Shown here: positions 21,958-32,191 of the stretch, in pieces
How the letters are laid out: each line of letters starts with the position of its first letter
Numbering within the stretch: position 1 is the first letter of the stretch
DNA from: Lyophyllum atratum
Lineage: Eukaryota > Basidiomycota > Agaricomycetes > Agaricales > Lyophyllaceae
NCBI GenBank assembly: GCA_014905825.1
Contig: JACGCN010000033.1
Span: 1-64,000 of the forward strand
Length of the DNA: 64,000 nucleotides
Direction of reading: 5' to 3'
The notes under the pieces: model-generated
Seen by the model: only the letters and a program-made list of their open reading frames with translations
Databases searched by the model: none
What the model was told of the DNA's origin: nothing
Translations under genes and position numbers: made by a program

Positions 21958-24662
21958 ATGAACGTCTACCCTCAGCATGATACTGTGTCTCATACCCTCG
22001 CGCAGTTCGTTACTCGCGCCACCGACCTCTACAGCGAAAATGGGTACAACGACGAATTCATCCGGTTCGGCCTTACCGGCGAATACCTAGACGGGCGTCG
22101 GCCAAAACAGGTCTTCATGGACCCACTGCAGAATATGGTTGAGGACGATACGCCCATCACGATCAGGCGCGACTACGACTCTCTCCTGGGAGCCGCCCCT
22201 GACATCCTCGTGAACTCAGCCATCAGTGTCTTCTGCGTTCCTCACCCCAGTTACGCCCTCAAGGACTCCATCCACGTCAAGCGCACCGTAGCGTATCAAC
22301 GCGTAAGTTCTACTGTACCATAGATATATGATAGACCCCTAATCCTTTGACCGATAGGAGGGGAATCACCCAGTAGAGCATCACCAGGTCGAGTACCACA
22401 AAATCCCCAACTTCGAATTTGGGAAGTGGGACGACCGACACCATCTCAACATCTTCTTCCCCGATCTCTGGACTCCTGAGCGCGGCGTAGGTCGTACTGC
22501 ATGGCTCCTCACCAAGGAGGAGCGCGCATTCTGGTACGATGTCTGTCTACGCCCCGCCATTAAAACACTCCTCGGTGCAGACGTCGCACGGGAGTGGCCT
22601 GCCACCTTCGAAACCGAGTGCCTCCGAGCGAGAAGAGACAGGCGTTATCCTCAATGGGCCACCAGACTTATCCCCAGAGAGTATGTCCGCCAGCTCGCGA
22701 CCCAGATTCGTGCTGAAGTGGAAGAAGCACTGCTGCTCATTGAGGGTCATGGTTACGACTGGGCCAAGAACTTCTTCATCCTCCATACCGTCCGTGGGAC
22801 AAAGCACACCACCATGCACCACGTCGACGAAGTTTCCGCCGAGTTCTACCTGAGCACCTTGATCGAGGATGCACATCTCGCTCCCGAGATCCCCGCAGGC
22901 GGCGACTGGTATGTCGACGTCGCTATCGAGCTGAGCAGTCCCGACGCCCAATGTCTGCAGTGGGTCACCGCTTCCCACAACACACTCGTTCAGCAGGCCT
23001 TGCAGATTCCTGATCTGCATGCCTCCCGAATCACTCGCATGGGCTCCTCCAAATATGTTCGGGATCCAGCCAGCCACCTCACTGCCGTCAGTGGTTTCCG
23101 CATTACCCCTGGCTTACATGCGCAGGGGAACTTCGAGGCCTCCTACATCCAGGCCTACACGACTGATAAAACCGTGGTCGCCAACAAGGACGCCGGCCAC
23201 CACGCGAAACACGTCACTCTGGCGGAAGCGATGGGCCCTACCCAGCCTACGAAGAACATCGAGGCTCTCCATGCCATATATGACGCAGCCATCCACGCCA
23301 ATCCCTCCAGCGCCCGTCTGGAGGTACGCGTACCGTACCAAAAAGCGGCGGAGGTGCTGGTGGAGTTCGATGATTCGGAAATTCGAAGGTGTCTCTGTTC
23401 GTTTACACCTCAGGAGTGGTGGTAAGTCATTCTCCACCTGATTCGTTACATGTTTCTCACATTATTCTGTCTTCAGGTGCTTTCGTATCATCAGACTCAT
23501 GGCCGTCAGCCAGACCTTCGGTCTGCAGGCCGAGGGACACCCTCCTCATCGTGTCCAACCTGAAGCCTTAACCCTTACCGCGGGGTGCGTATGGCTCGTC
23601 AACGGACAGCATGCTCACCCTGACGACCGCTCCGCATCGAGAATGCTCCTTAACGCGATACTACCCGTTACAGAGGCGGTGGACGTCAACGACGACACCA
23701 TCGCATACAACGGAGCTCGTCGACCGGCAGCAGCAGAGGAGGAGGAGGAGGAGGAGGAGGAGGAGGGTGAAGAAGAAAACCGCCGTCCTCCGGATCGGGT
23801 CGCCTACAACCCCTACGGTTGCGTCTTCTTCCGACATATGATGCTAGCACAGACGCCCCGCCTTCGGTATGGTGGACCCGTTCTGTCGGGAGTGGCTTTT
23901 CAAGCGCTGTTCAAGATGACGCCCCTGGAGGTGGACCGGAAGTATAATATCTCCGGCATCGTGGGTCGTGAGTGGATCGTGCGCGCTTGCTCAACGACCA
24001 GCAAGTCCAAGATGGTCGCCTACGCCAACTTCACCGGCGCACCCCAGCCGAACCTTTTCAACCTCACCGCTGGAGGACACACCCTCCCCCCTCCTTCCTT
24101 CGACGACGGTTCTGACGTAGAGGACCGTTCCTCTCCTGCTCCGGAGGACCAACCCGCAGACCTCGATGCATTCGTCTCCGATGTGTACTGCCAGTTCCTC
24201 GTCGACATCGCCGTCAAGTCACCCAACCCCAAGGGTATCAGCAACCCGTCTTATCTCAAACTTGATACCCAGCAGAGACGCGCTGCTCGGGAGGATATTT
24301 ACAGCAACCTCCTACTCTCGGATGTGTGGCGGTGTGTCGCTTACAGGCACGGCAGCTCGGACGACTGGAGTAGGGCCTTCAAGTGGCTGTTCCCGATGCG
24401 CGGCGTCGAAACCAGGGAGGACAATCAGTACGCAAAATGTCCCTACTACATAAAGTGGTTGAAGTTCGTCAACAACAACGACGTCACTTCCGCCACCGTC
24501 AACACTACTCGGAACGAAATTTGGAAGCGGATCAGATGTTGGGAGTGGATGCCCGATGCCCAGCAGGACAAGATTTGGCCTACGAGGTTCCTCCCGAATT
24601 TACGCGCCAACCTCCCGCCGCCACCAGGGTTGGAGCTAAGCCCGCTCCCCGTATCTTGTTGA
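21958..24662 (+). CDS. Large protein of unknown function, agaricomycete type
   Basis: Three exons (21958-22302, 22358-23421, 23477-24662) join in frame to 864 codons; introns are GTAAGT...GATAG and GTAAGT...TTCAG. The start is the first ATG in the frame (MNVYPQHDTVSH). Conserved-looking stretches include FFILHTVRGTKHTTMHHVD, YVDVAIEL, QWVTASHNTLV, KYVRDPASHLTAVSGFRI, FEASYIQAYTTDK and GHHAKHVTLAEA. An acidic run of about ten Glu sits near residue 540. There is no signal peptide or membrane segment. I recall similar hypothetical proteins in agaricomycete genomes but know no function. It sits between two fold-back sequences (20475-21072 and 26866-27236), which suggests association with a mobile element; that is inference. 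Confidence 0.75.
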
Positions 24663-25415
24663 AGACAGGGGCGATGCCTGAATTTATCGTAGAGGATGGT
24701 AGCGACGCATGACCCGTAAATTATCGCCCGAATGTACTTACAGCTTGAAGAGCCCAATGGCAGTATCTATGACCCTATGATGTATGATCTCTGCGTTCCT
24801 CGTCGACGAGGAGGTGAGCATTACTCCTTGATGAGGGTTCCTTATGTATGCTACTTCCCTCTACCCATCACCTACGCCTCCCTGCTAGCAAGTAGCGCAG
24901 GTAGACACGCGTTCATCATGATTTAACTCTGGTGCGCTACTGGGGTCACTTCTCCGTGAGTACTGCCTCGTTCTCCTTCTCTCTGGGCATCTTCTAACCT
25001 CGATCCATTCATAGAATACATTTATGACGTCCATTTTCTTTGTCTACGACGACTCACGGTTCTGCGCCCGGGGGTCATGGAGGATTTACTGTATATGCAT
25101 CTGCCCTACCCGACATTCTTCCGCCTGTCGTGAGGGACGAAACCACTACACCAACCCACGGATACCACGACCAACCGGACCTGCACCCCGCCCTCGTCCC
25201 CGCACGGAATCCCGCAATTCAAGTCGTTACGCGCCGTCTTCCGTTTCAAGGCTCATAACACTTACAGCGAGTCACTACGCCGGAATTCTTTCAATATTCG
25301 ACCGTTCCAGCGGCTTCATCTCACTTTCCGCTTGCACCGCTCAGAGTCAGTGACGCTTACCGATTTCATTCTTCCATTTCCAGTATTCCCATTTTCGTTC
25401 CATCTTCAGCAGTAC
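24663..25415. other. Intergenic, no gene seen
   Basis: It contains one CCTCGTCGACGAGG palindrome (about 24798-24811) and, at about 25124-25215, a segment related in inverted orientation to the spacer of the inverted repeat at 26866-27236. No convincing exon is seen. Confidence 0.5.
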
Positions 25416-25418
25416 CAG

Positions 25419-25560
25419 CGCCGACATCCTCACTCACCAGCGCCGACATCCTCACTCACCAGCGCCGACATCCTCACTCACCAGCGCCGACATCCTCACT
25501 CACCAGCGTCGACATCCTCACTCACGCTTGACATCCTCACTCACGCTTTCCTCACTCACG
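25419..25560. repeat. 22-bp minisatellite
   Basis: Five units of about 22 bp with the core CGCCGACATCCTCACTCACC are followed by shortened units ending CTCACGCTTTC. There is no spacer variation, so this is a simple minisatellite. Confidence 0.9.
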
Positions 25561-25569
25561 CTTTCACAC

Positions 25570-25984
25570 ATGCCGCTCATCCCAAAGCCGAGACTTGCGG
25601 ATCGCGAAGGTTTCCCGCTAATTCAAGTCCCAATCGAACGCCGCCTATCAGTAAGCCGTCGTCCCTCATACTACTCAACCTCACGGTTCTTGCAGCGCGG
25701 AATGCCAGTGCGAATCAGACTGGGGTCAAAGCGGGTACATGCAGTTTTCATTGGGTATCGCTGGAGGAAGGCGGGGGCGCGCGCGCATAGGGCCGAGCTA
25801 AGGGCCATGGGTGTATTCAAATTACCCAAAGTAAGTCCCATTTTTTCTACCGCTACAATTCTTGAGAGCCCTCTAGTCAGTCTGGGTCGCAGATGGCGCG
25901 TGCGTGTCATACAGACGAAAGCAAACGAAGGCCGGATACGAGAGGGGTCAGCGGATTATTGTGGGGATGCGGGATTGTTCGTAG
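25570..25984 (+). CDS. Small basic protein, three exons
   Basis: The start ATG at 25570 (MPLIPKPRLADREG) leads into two introns: GTAAGCCGTCG...TTGCAG (about 25652-25695) and GTAAGTCCC...CTCTAG (about 25831-25877). The spliced frame of about 105 codons stays open to TAG at 25982-25984. The product is strongly basic (GMPVRIRLGSKRV, FIGYRWRKAGARAHR, ADGACVSYRRKQTKAGY), consistent with nucleic-acid binding. I do not recognise a family. It lies in the same direction as, and 0.9 kb after, the 864-codon gene, inside the interval bounded by the two inverted repeats. Confidence 0.45.
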
Positions 25985-26079
25985 GCGGAGGTAAGTGTTT
26001 CCTTTCATTTCATGTCTTTGACTCCGGCCTAATCACCGCCTGTGTCAGTTTCTTAGGGCCAAGGTGTATCGGAAGCAAC

Positions 26080-26865
26080 GGATTGTAATATGTATGCGTA
26101 TTTCGGACGGCATAAATTCAGCGCGTGCTATGGAGATTGTGAGTGCGTCTGAAATGAACATATGAAACTTAAAATTAAATATCTAAATCCAAGCAAATAG
26201 GTAGGAAGGCAAACACTTCGACGGACCCCAGTCTTCGTCTTTGACGACCGGCGGGCACTGCACCCAGACTGCAGATATATGGTAATATATCCGCGTCCCA
26301 TACCTTAGGGCATGCGCGCAGCACAACGTCCTCGTCGACGACGAGCGACGCATGCATGCACTCCCACTGTTCGTCGACGACGAATACGGTTAATCTACGT
26401 GGATCATCCGTCGCTCTTCGTCGACGTCGTCCATGACGTCTCCCCTCTCTGCCTCCTACCACCTCCGCCCACCTGGGCAACCCGCCGAGGGAGACTCCAG
26501 CCCAGGACCCTATCGGCGGGGTCCTTTTGTCTCTTCCTTCCTACCACCACCCCTTTCTCATTGACTTCTCATTGACTGTTCCCGCCGTGACCAGGATTTC
26601 TCAAGGTAAGTCTTACTTAGTATTTCTTTGGGTTCCATGTATTCTCACTCGTACTAATGGATCTCACTGGCATTCACAGATACATTTTTGATAGATAGGA
26701 CTCAGGGAACGAGACAACAACCCTCCTCCTCTCTAATTGGGATGAGAGACGACGGGGAGAGGGGCGGCAGACCCCTGGTGGGGGGAGCCGTCAAGGTGCG
26801 TCTGCTAGGCGTGCTCACCCGCCATTTATTAACCATGCTACATTTTACCCTCCTCCCCTCTAATC
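26080..26865. other. Intergenic with GTCGAC-centred palindromes
   Basis: The stretch 26320-26430 holds three GTCGAC-centred palindromes in variants of TCGTCGACGA and is related to the tandem units at 27260-27870. An intron-like GTAAGT is present at about 26606. No gene is recognised. Confidence 0.5.
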
Positions 26866-27236
26866 GCCAGCCATGACGCGTCGTGGTGCCGATCCGAGGC
26901 TGTGTCCAGAACAGCCAGCGTTGAAGAATTTGAGGGCGTGTGTCCGATCGCGGGATTCGGTGCGGGGACGAGGGCGGGGTGCAGGTCGGGTTGGTTGTGG
27001 TATCCGTGAGTTGGCCGTGGTGGTTTCGTCCCTCAAGACAGGCGCGAGCACCCGTCGTCTTGCCCCACCAACTTGAAAATGGCCAAGGGCAGGGACCAAC
27101 AGGTTTCGATCGCCGTCTCGCATCCCGCCCTCGTCCCCGCACCGAATCCCGCGATCGGACACACGCCCTCAAATTCTTCAACGCTGGCTGTTCTGGACAC
27201 AGCCTCGGATCGGCACCACGACGCGTCATGGCTGGC
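26866..27236. repeat. Inverted repeat with 113-bp arms
   Basis: Arms 26866-26978 and 27124-27236 are essentially perfect reverse complements, from GCCAGCCATGACGCGTCG inward to GACGAGGGCGGG, with a 145-bp spacer. Identical peptides appear in frames of both strands, which is a trivial result of the symmetry. Part of the spacer is related to 25124-25215. Confidence 0.95.
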
Positions 27237-27259
27237 TGGAGCGGGGATCTCAAGAATCA

Positions 27260-27870
27260 GCAGGTGTATGCACGCATCTTATTGGTGGGCGACGATGTAT
27301 GGGACGGGAATCTAGATACCATATACCTAGGGTCTGGGTGCAGTGCCCGCCTCGTTGAAGACGAAGACGGGGCACTGTCCTTGTAATTTCGCATGCACAC
27401 CCAGCGTTCGTCGAGGTATCCGGATAGTCCAAGTGGATCATCCGTCGCTCTTCGTCGACGCGCCTTATTCGTCCGCGAGGACGTATGGGACGGGGATGTA
27501 GATACCATATACCTACAGTCTGGGTGCACTGCCCGCCTTCGTCGAAGACGAAGACGGGGCACTGTTGGTGTAATTATATTATACTTACAGATTTCGCATG
27601 CACACCCACCGTTCGTCGAGGACGTATCCGGATAGTCTAAGTGGATCATCCGTCACTCTCCGTCGACGCGTCTTATTGGTGGGCGACGACGTATGTGACG
27701 GGGATGTAGATACCATATACCTACAGTCTGGGTGCAGTGCCCGCCTTCGTCGAAGAGTTCGTGTAATTATATTATACTTACCGATTTCGCATGCGCATCC
27801 ACCGTTCGTCGAGGACGTATTCGGATAGTCTAAGTGGATCCTCCATCGCTCTTCGTCGACGAGGAGGAAG
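27260..27870. repeat. Tandem units of about 190-207 bp
   Basis: At least three units contain GATACCATATACCTA, CTGGGTGCA, GCCCGCCTTCGTCGAAGA, TTTCGCATGC, CCGTTCGTCGAGGACGTAT and GTGGATCATCCGTCGCTCTTCGTCGAC in fixed order. A more diverged unit lies at about 26270-26430. Paired TTCGTCGA and TCGACGAA elements give each unit several small hairpins. Confidence 0.8.
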
Positions 27871-28025
27871 AGTTGCCTGAGGAGGAATGTACATGGGTGC
27901 ATGGGTGCGTTCAGCCAACACATTCACAGCTCCTCCTCGAGGAGGAGCATACATCTATCGATATGGGCCAAGTCCCAACCCAAACCTGCACTGTATGTGT
28001 AACTCGCATTGCGGCACTTTGACAA

Positions 28026-28105
28026 GTGCACATGGTATAGTTGGTTACACGCCCGCTTAATGCAGGCTAAGCGGGTGGTCCCCGGTTCGATTCCGGGTGT
28101 GTGTT
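28026..28105 (+). repeat. tRNA-like head of a second element family
   Basis: The plus strand has acceptor-like GTGCACA, A-box TGGTATAGTTGG, an eight-pair stem CCCGCTTA/TAAGCGGG in the anticodon position and the B-box GGTTCGATTCC, ending TGTGTGT. Several acceptor pairs are G-U and the anticodon loop is not standard, so it is probably not a working tRNA. A second copy of only the 3' half (GGTGGTCCCTGGTTCGATTCC) follows at about 28170-28210. Confidence 0.55.
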
Positions 28106-28310
28106 ATCGCATGATATACAAAACCCTTTTTTGGTTTTTTGTGTGCCTGATGCTATTATGACGTTGTAAGGATTAAGAGGGTGGTCCCTGGTTCGATTCC
28201 GGGTGTGTCTTCACACGGTATACAGGTCGGTTTTTTTGGTTTCTTGTGTGTAATCACATTCACAGCTCCTCCTCGAAGAGGAGCGTACATGTATCTATGC
28301 AGGCTACGTC
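28106..28310 (+). repeat. Body of second tRNA-headed element
   Basis: It contains T-rich tracts (CCTTTTTTGGTTTTTTGTG and GTTTTTTTGGTTTC) that could act as Pol III terminators, the partial second tRNA-like copy, and a TCACAGCTCCTCCTCGAAGAGGAGC palindromic block (described by its GCTCCTCCTC arms) that also occurs at about 27926-27950. Confidence 0.5.
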
Positions 28311-28945
28311 CCGCCCCAACTTGTAATCCAGTGCAGGCATATCGCAGCCCAACCCTGTTGCCCAAGTCCACATCCGCCGTATCCCAGCCCTGCACCCCAA
28401 GTCATACCCCAGCCCATATCGCAGCCCAAACCTGTACCCCAAGTCCAACCCCCATCCGTCGTACCCCAGTGTGTATCCCAGCCCAACCCTCTGCACACCC
28501 CAGTACGTATCCCAGCCCAACCCTCAACACACCCCAGTGCATATTACAGCCCAACCCTCCGGACACCGCAAGGCGTACCCTGCATCCCACACCCAAGTCA
28601 TATCCCAGCCCATCTCAACACTCCACCCCAGGTCCCGCCCCAATACGCATTCCAGCCCAACCCTCCGCACACCCCAGTACATATCCCAGCCCAACCCTCA
28701 ACACACCCAAGTGCAAATCCCAGCCCAACCCTCAGCAAATCCCAAGGCGTACCCCTCCTACACCCCAAGTCATACCCCAGTCCGTATCACAGCCCAACCC
28801 TGTACCCCAAGTCGAACCCCAGTCCACATCCCTGCCCAACCCTGTACCCCAAGTCGAACCCCAGTCCCCATCCCTGCCCAACCCTGTACCCCAGTCCACA
28901 TCCCTGCCCAACCCTGTACCCCAATCCGAAAATTTTTCAACCCTA
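28311..28945 (+). repeat. VNTR tail, CCCAGCCCAACCCTGTACCCC type
   Basis: This is an array of about 30-45 bp units built from CAGCCCAACCCT, TGTACCCCAAGTC and CCCAGTCCACATCCCTGCC. One plus-strand frame is open across the array and would encode a Pro-rich repeat, but open frames exist on the minus strand as well and there is no start context or splice signal. I treat it as satellite DNA. Confidence 0.85.
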
Positions 28946-28979
28946 ATTTGTACCCTAGTCCAAAAAAAAAGTCTCTAGA

Positions 28980-29090
28980 TAACCCGTCATCCACCGCGCA
29001 GTTGATTCACACTTACCTCCAGAATATTTCGCGCGGTGGAGCCCGTCATCCACCGCGCAGGTGATTCACACTTACATCCAGTAGCAAGTG
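28980..29090. repeat. 60-bp tandem duplication with CCACCGCGC inverted motif
   Basis: CCCGTCATCCACCGCGCAG followed by GATTCACACTTAC occurs at about 28982 and 29041. Between the copies GCGCGGTGG stands in inverted orientation, so a hairpin can form. Confidence 0.8.
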
Positions 29091-29157
29091 CGAAATAATC
29101 ACAAATCCTAGCCCCAACCTAGGCCTAACCCCCACCCATTTAAAAAACCTTTTATAA

Positions 29158-29257
29158 TGCACTTGGTGCAAAAAGATTTGCCCAGAAATGGACCCTCCAC
29201 ATGGCAGGAAAGTTGCACGGGGTCTTCGCGCGAAGACCCCGGGGAAGTATACTAGGC
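29158..29257 (+). repeat. Dispersed repeat end segment (copy 2)
   Basis: It is nearly identical to 11282-11386, including the perfect 22-base palindrome with core CTTCGCGCGAAG and the terminal TACTAGG. It ends exactly where the open frame of the downstream PHD-finger gene begins, after an in-frame TAG. Confidence 0.85.
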
Positions 29258-30069
29258 CAATGAAGATTCCGAGGAGGATGCTGCGACTGACGAGGAGAGC
29301 GGAGAGAGCGGCGACGAAGTGGGAAGAGACAAGGACAGTGAAACTGTCTCAGAAGCCCTTGACGTTGACATCGAGCGTGGGACCGGTGATACTGCGGCTT
29401 CGTTTCGTGCAGGGCGTCCTGTCAATGATTACGTCCATGAGAATCCCGCGGACTTCACGTATTCGACTGGAGACGACGGTGACGAAGTTCGCGCTGAGGG
29501 TGCTGTGGGTTCGGTGAGTGTCAACGGTTCAACATGCACATAGAATATTTCATCTATTCGACTTTCAGCTCGCTCCTTTGCGCCTGGTACCCGCCATCAA
29601 TTCTGGGGAAAACATATCAGAAATTCTCGCGGAGGAGAACAGCAGCCGCGACGTTGCTGTTATTGAACGAACCGCCTCGTCTACGACTCAAGCAGAAGGA
29701 CATTCAACAGATGTGCCTTCAAATCTATCTGTGTCAACTTCCACTGCCGAGATCCCGTTGGATGGACAAGTTATGGGTCGAAGCAAGAGAAAGAGAAAGG
29801 TTATTCAGATCCACGGCCTAAGTGACTGCGAGTGTGGGCTCCAAGCAGACCCAAACGCGGACGACGTTGTGGAATGTAAACGCATCGCGTGCGAGACACA
29901 ATGGGTAAGTTTGTTATCTATTCAATGAACCTAATAGTCCTAATATGCTATCTAATGTATCTAGTATCATTTAGCCTGCGTCGAACTTGAGTTGGCACCC
30001 AAGAATTGGGCATGTAGGACCTGCAAAGCTTCAGGAGGAGGGAAAGGCGCCAAGGTGGCACGTAAATGA
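29258..30069 (+). pseudogene. PHD-finger gene, 5' end lost to a repeat
   Basis: Exons 29258-29513, 29569-29904 and 29965-30069 join in frame with introns GTGAGT...TTCAG and GTAAGT...TCTAG. The product is acidic at first (NEDSEEDAATDEESGESGDE), has a basic KRKRKV stretch resembling a nuclear signal, and ends in a compact zinc module: CECG, ECKRIAC, ETQWYHLACVEL, NWACRTC. This is a PHD-like C-x-C...C-x4-C...H-x2-C...C-x2-C layout, normally a histone-tail reader. No ATG lies in frame between the repeat at 29257 and the first intron, so the original first exon seems to have been replaced. Transcription from inside the repeat cannot be excluded. Confidence 0.65.
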
Positions 30070-30814
30070 CGTCGGTATTCCATGAATAGAATGATGGCGT
30101 CCCGATTTGGTAAATATATCACGTGTTTGCTTACGTTGGCCGGTCGGTCCAAGAAATCTCCCACTAAAAATAAATTCGACCCTTGTTCATATATTTTAAA
30201 CCCGAGACCCCCTTGTCATGAGGGCGGCGTGCCTCCTCAGCAATACGTTGGACGTTAGTACGTATGAAGGTACTGAGCATCCACAATAAAGTCCCCCACT
30301 CGTGGCCTACCGGTACCGTGGAATCCCGTCCGCGCGTGTAGCTATTTTCATAAACGCAATCTCGATGGCTGCTCAGTGTGAGTGAAAGACTGCGGATAAT
30401 GGATTGTACGAGAGCATCGTTATACTTGAGGAGCGTATCCGTCTGCGTAGACCTTCGCGATCCCATTACCGGCATGGTCCAATTCCTGTTGTAATTACTG
30501 GACCAGCGACTCGTCAGTCATACATATATATCGCTTTGCAGCTGGTCATGCCAGTGAACTTCCTCGAACCCTGATTTATCAAGGACTCGGACTTGCCGTT
30601 CAACGGCCTGCGCAACTAAGTAGGAAGTGAAATCAAGAGGGTGGAAGGGTCGAGGAGGCATCATGAGCACATTGAGTATACAGAACGAGGACGACAGCGA
30701 CGAATACAGAAGTTGGAACCAAATTTACATAGCCTATCTATCCCTTCCACAACCAACATATCTCCCCTCATCAGTTCGGGTCGCGGACGCTCGTCGTACC
30801 TCCAGCCCGAGTAG
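30070..30814. other. Intergenic
   Basis: Short frames only; no exon with splice support was found. A TATATATC stretch lies near 30524 and could serve a promoter. Confidence 0.4.
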
Positions 30815-31727
30815 TTACAGATCAAAAGGGTCCGCCCCGATAGCTAACGGCAGGTAGGGAGAACCTACTGTGACGTACGACGGTGAGCACTGGTAAGATG
30901 CCGGCCGTGTAAGCAAGAGAGTGTGGACTTACCTGGTGCCAAGGCTGGAAAGTGAGGGTCGCACCCGTCGGGGTTTGTCTAGGGATATCGACGAATACAT
31001 CTTCTTTACCGGCCTGCTTGAAGCAGAGCCTGATGCCTTGCTGAACAATGTAAGTCTCCCAGTTGGGATCGGGCTTGTGGCTTTCGTCGCGGGAATTACG
31101 AAGTGTCTCGGCGAACTGGGGGGACTGCTGCATGGCCTTGTCTAACGACGCCTCGATGGACAGGACCTGGGTACTCGGCATCCACGCGGTTGCTTCGGAG
31201 AACACCTTGATATTGGAGGGTGTGCGCCTGTGCTGTCCCTGGCTGTTGACGAAGTCGAAGCAGTAGCACCCCTGGCTTGCTACATCGCCACCCCAGATAC
31301 GGACCCACACCCGGTCACTCAATGCCGCAATCTGTACATCATGATCCTCGCCAGGGATAGGTTTACGCTGAGGAACAGAGTACACTGCGAGTGAGCAAGG
31401 CGACGAAGCACGCGATAAGAGTCGACTCACTCCAATCGCTTTAGGACGTTCACCAGGGGGAAACGCCCGTGCCACGGCTGCAGCGTTGTGCGCGTCGAAT
31501 GCTTGTATGAGCTCCATAGCCTTTTCGAGCGAGCCATAATTCCTCTTAAAGCCCTTCCGGAGCTCTTCCTCTGAGATGCGGAGGCGTTTCACGTGGATGC
31601 GCAGGAACTCCTTCAGTTCGCGGCTTTCTGGGACGCTGGCGCTGACATGAAGCGTAGTGTTCGAGGGTGGAGCCATGGAGGAATGTGAAGCGACGTAGGA
31701 AGATGGAGCGGCATGGCGATGGCTCAT
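30815..31727 (-). CDS. Hypothetical protein
   Basis: The start is ATG at 31727 (MSHRHAAPSS); the frame extends further upstream only through a non-ATG codon. Introns GTGAGTCG...CCTCAG (63 bp, near 31370-31433) and GTAAGTCC...ACCAG (near 30890-30933) give an in-frame product ending GADPFDL at TAA 30815-30817. Residues about 30-80 form a charged helical region (LRISEEELRKGFKRNYGSLEKAMELI) that recalls small helical-bundle domains. The middle has WVRIWGGDV and CFDFVNSQGQHRR. I do not recognise the family; no signal peptide or membrane segment. Confidence 0.6.
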
Positions 31728-32191
31728 GTTGGACACGCCCAACCGCGAGTTTGGGGCCACTTTTGTTTATTTGGATTGAGTTTGGTGTGGCTTGGTCGGA
31801 TAAGATAAGATAAAATTTTTCGTATATAACACTACGTGGCCAGTGGGATAAGCCCCTACGAGCGGGTCGAGCGAATGGTTTTAGGAGCCTGACCAAATCC
31901 CAGATCCTATTTTTTCGAGAACAGCGACAACAACAAACAGAGCAAGACCAAGACCGATACCGAGAACAAGACGAAAAGTACAACGACAGCCCCAAAACCC
32001 AGTTTCGGGCCCACCCAACGACGACGTAGCTATAAGCGCAGTGTCACCCCAGATACGAAAGGCATAAAGAAAGGAAAAAGAAAAGGATAGAAGAGTGGGG
32101 GTTACGCCGATAGCGAGAGAGACATACAAGATATAGATGATACGTAACACAGTTCCTCACCCAAGGATTCTCTTCCGAACGCACAAGCAGA
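31728..32191. promoter_or_regulatory. Upstream region of the hypothetical gene
   Basis: This interval separates the 5' end of the gene at 30815-31727 from the 3' end of the RCC1-PHD gene. It has AT-rich sequence (AAGATAAGATAAAATTTTTCGTATATAAC, about 31800-31828, seen here as repeated GATAA and TATATAA) about 75-100 bp upstream of the start, a plausible core promoter. No gene is seen. Confidence 0.4.

Noticed and set aside
25419..25560. Regularly repeated 22-bp units considered as a CRISPR-like array
   Set aside because: Units are contiguous with no unique spacers, and the genome is eukaryotic.
26873..27386. Frames encoding identical peptides on opposite strands (around MSDRGIRCGDEGG)
   Set aside because: They result from the inverted repeat 26866-27236.
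28026..28105. Functional tRNA gene
   Set aside because: Acceptor pairing relies on several G-U pairs and the anticodon loop is not 7 bases; it also heads a repeat element.
28181..28978. 265-codon Pro-rich frame
   Set aside because: It lies entirely in the tRNA-like segment and VNTR array; other frames are open there too.
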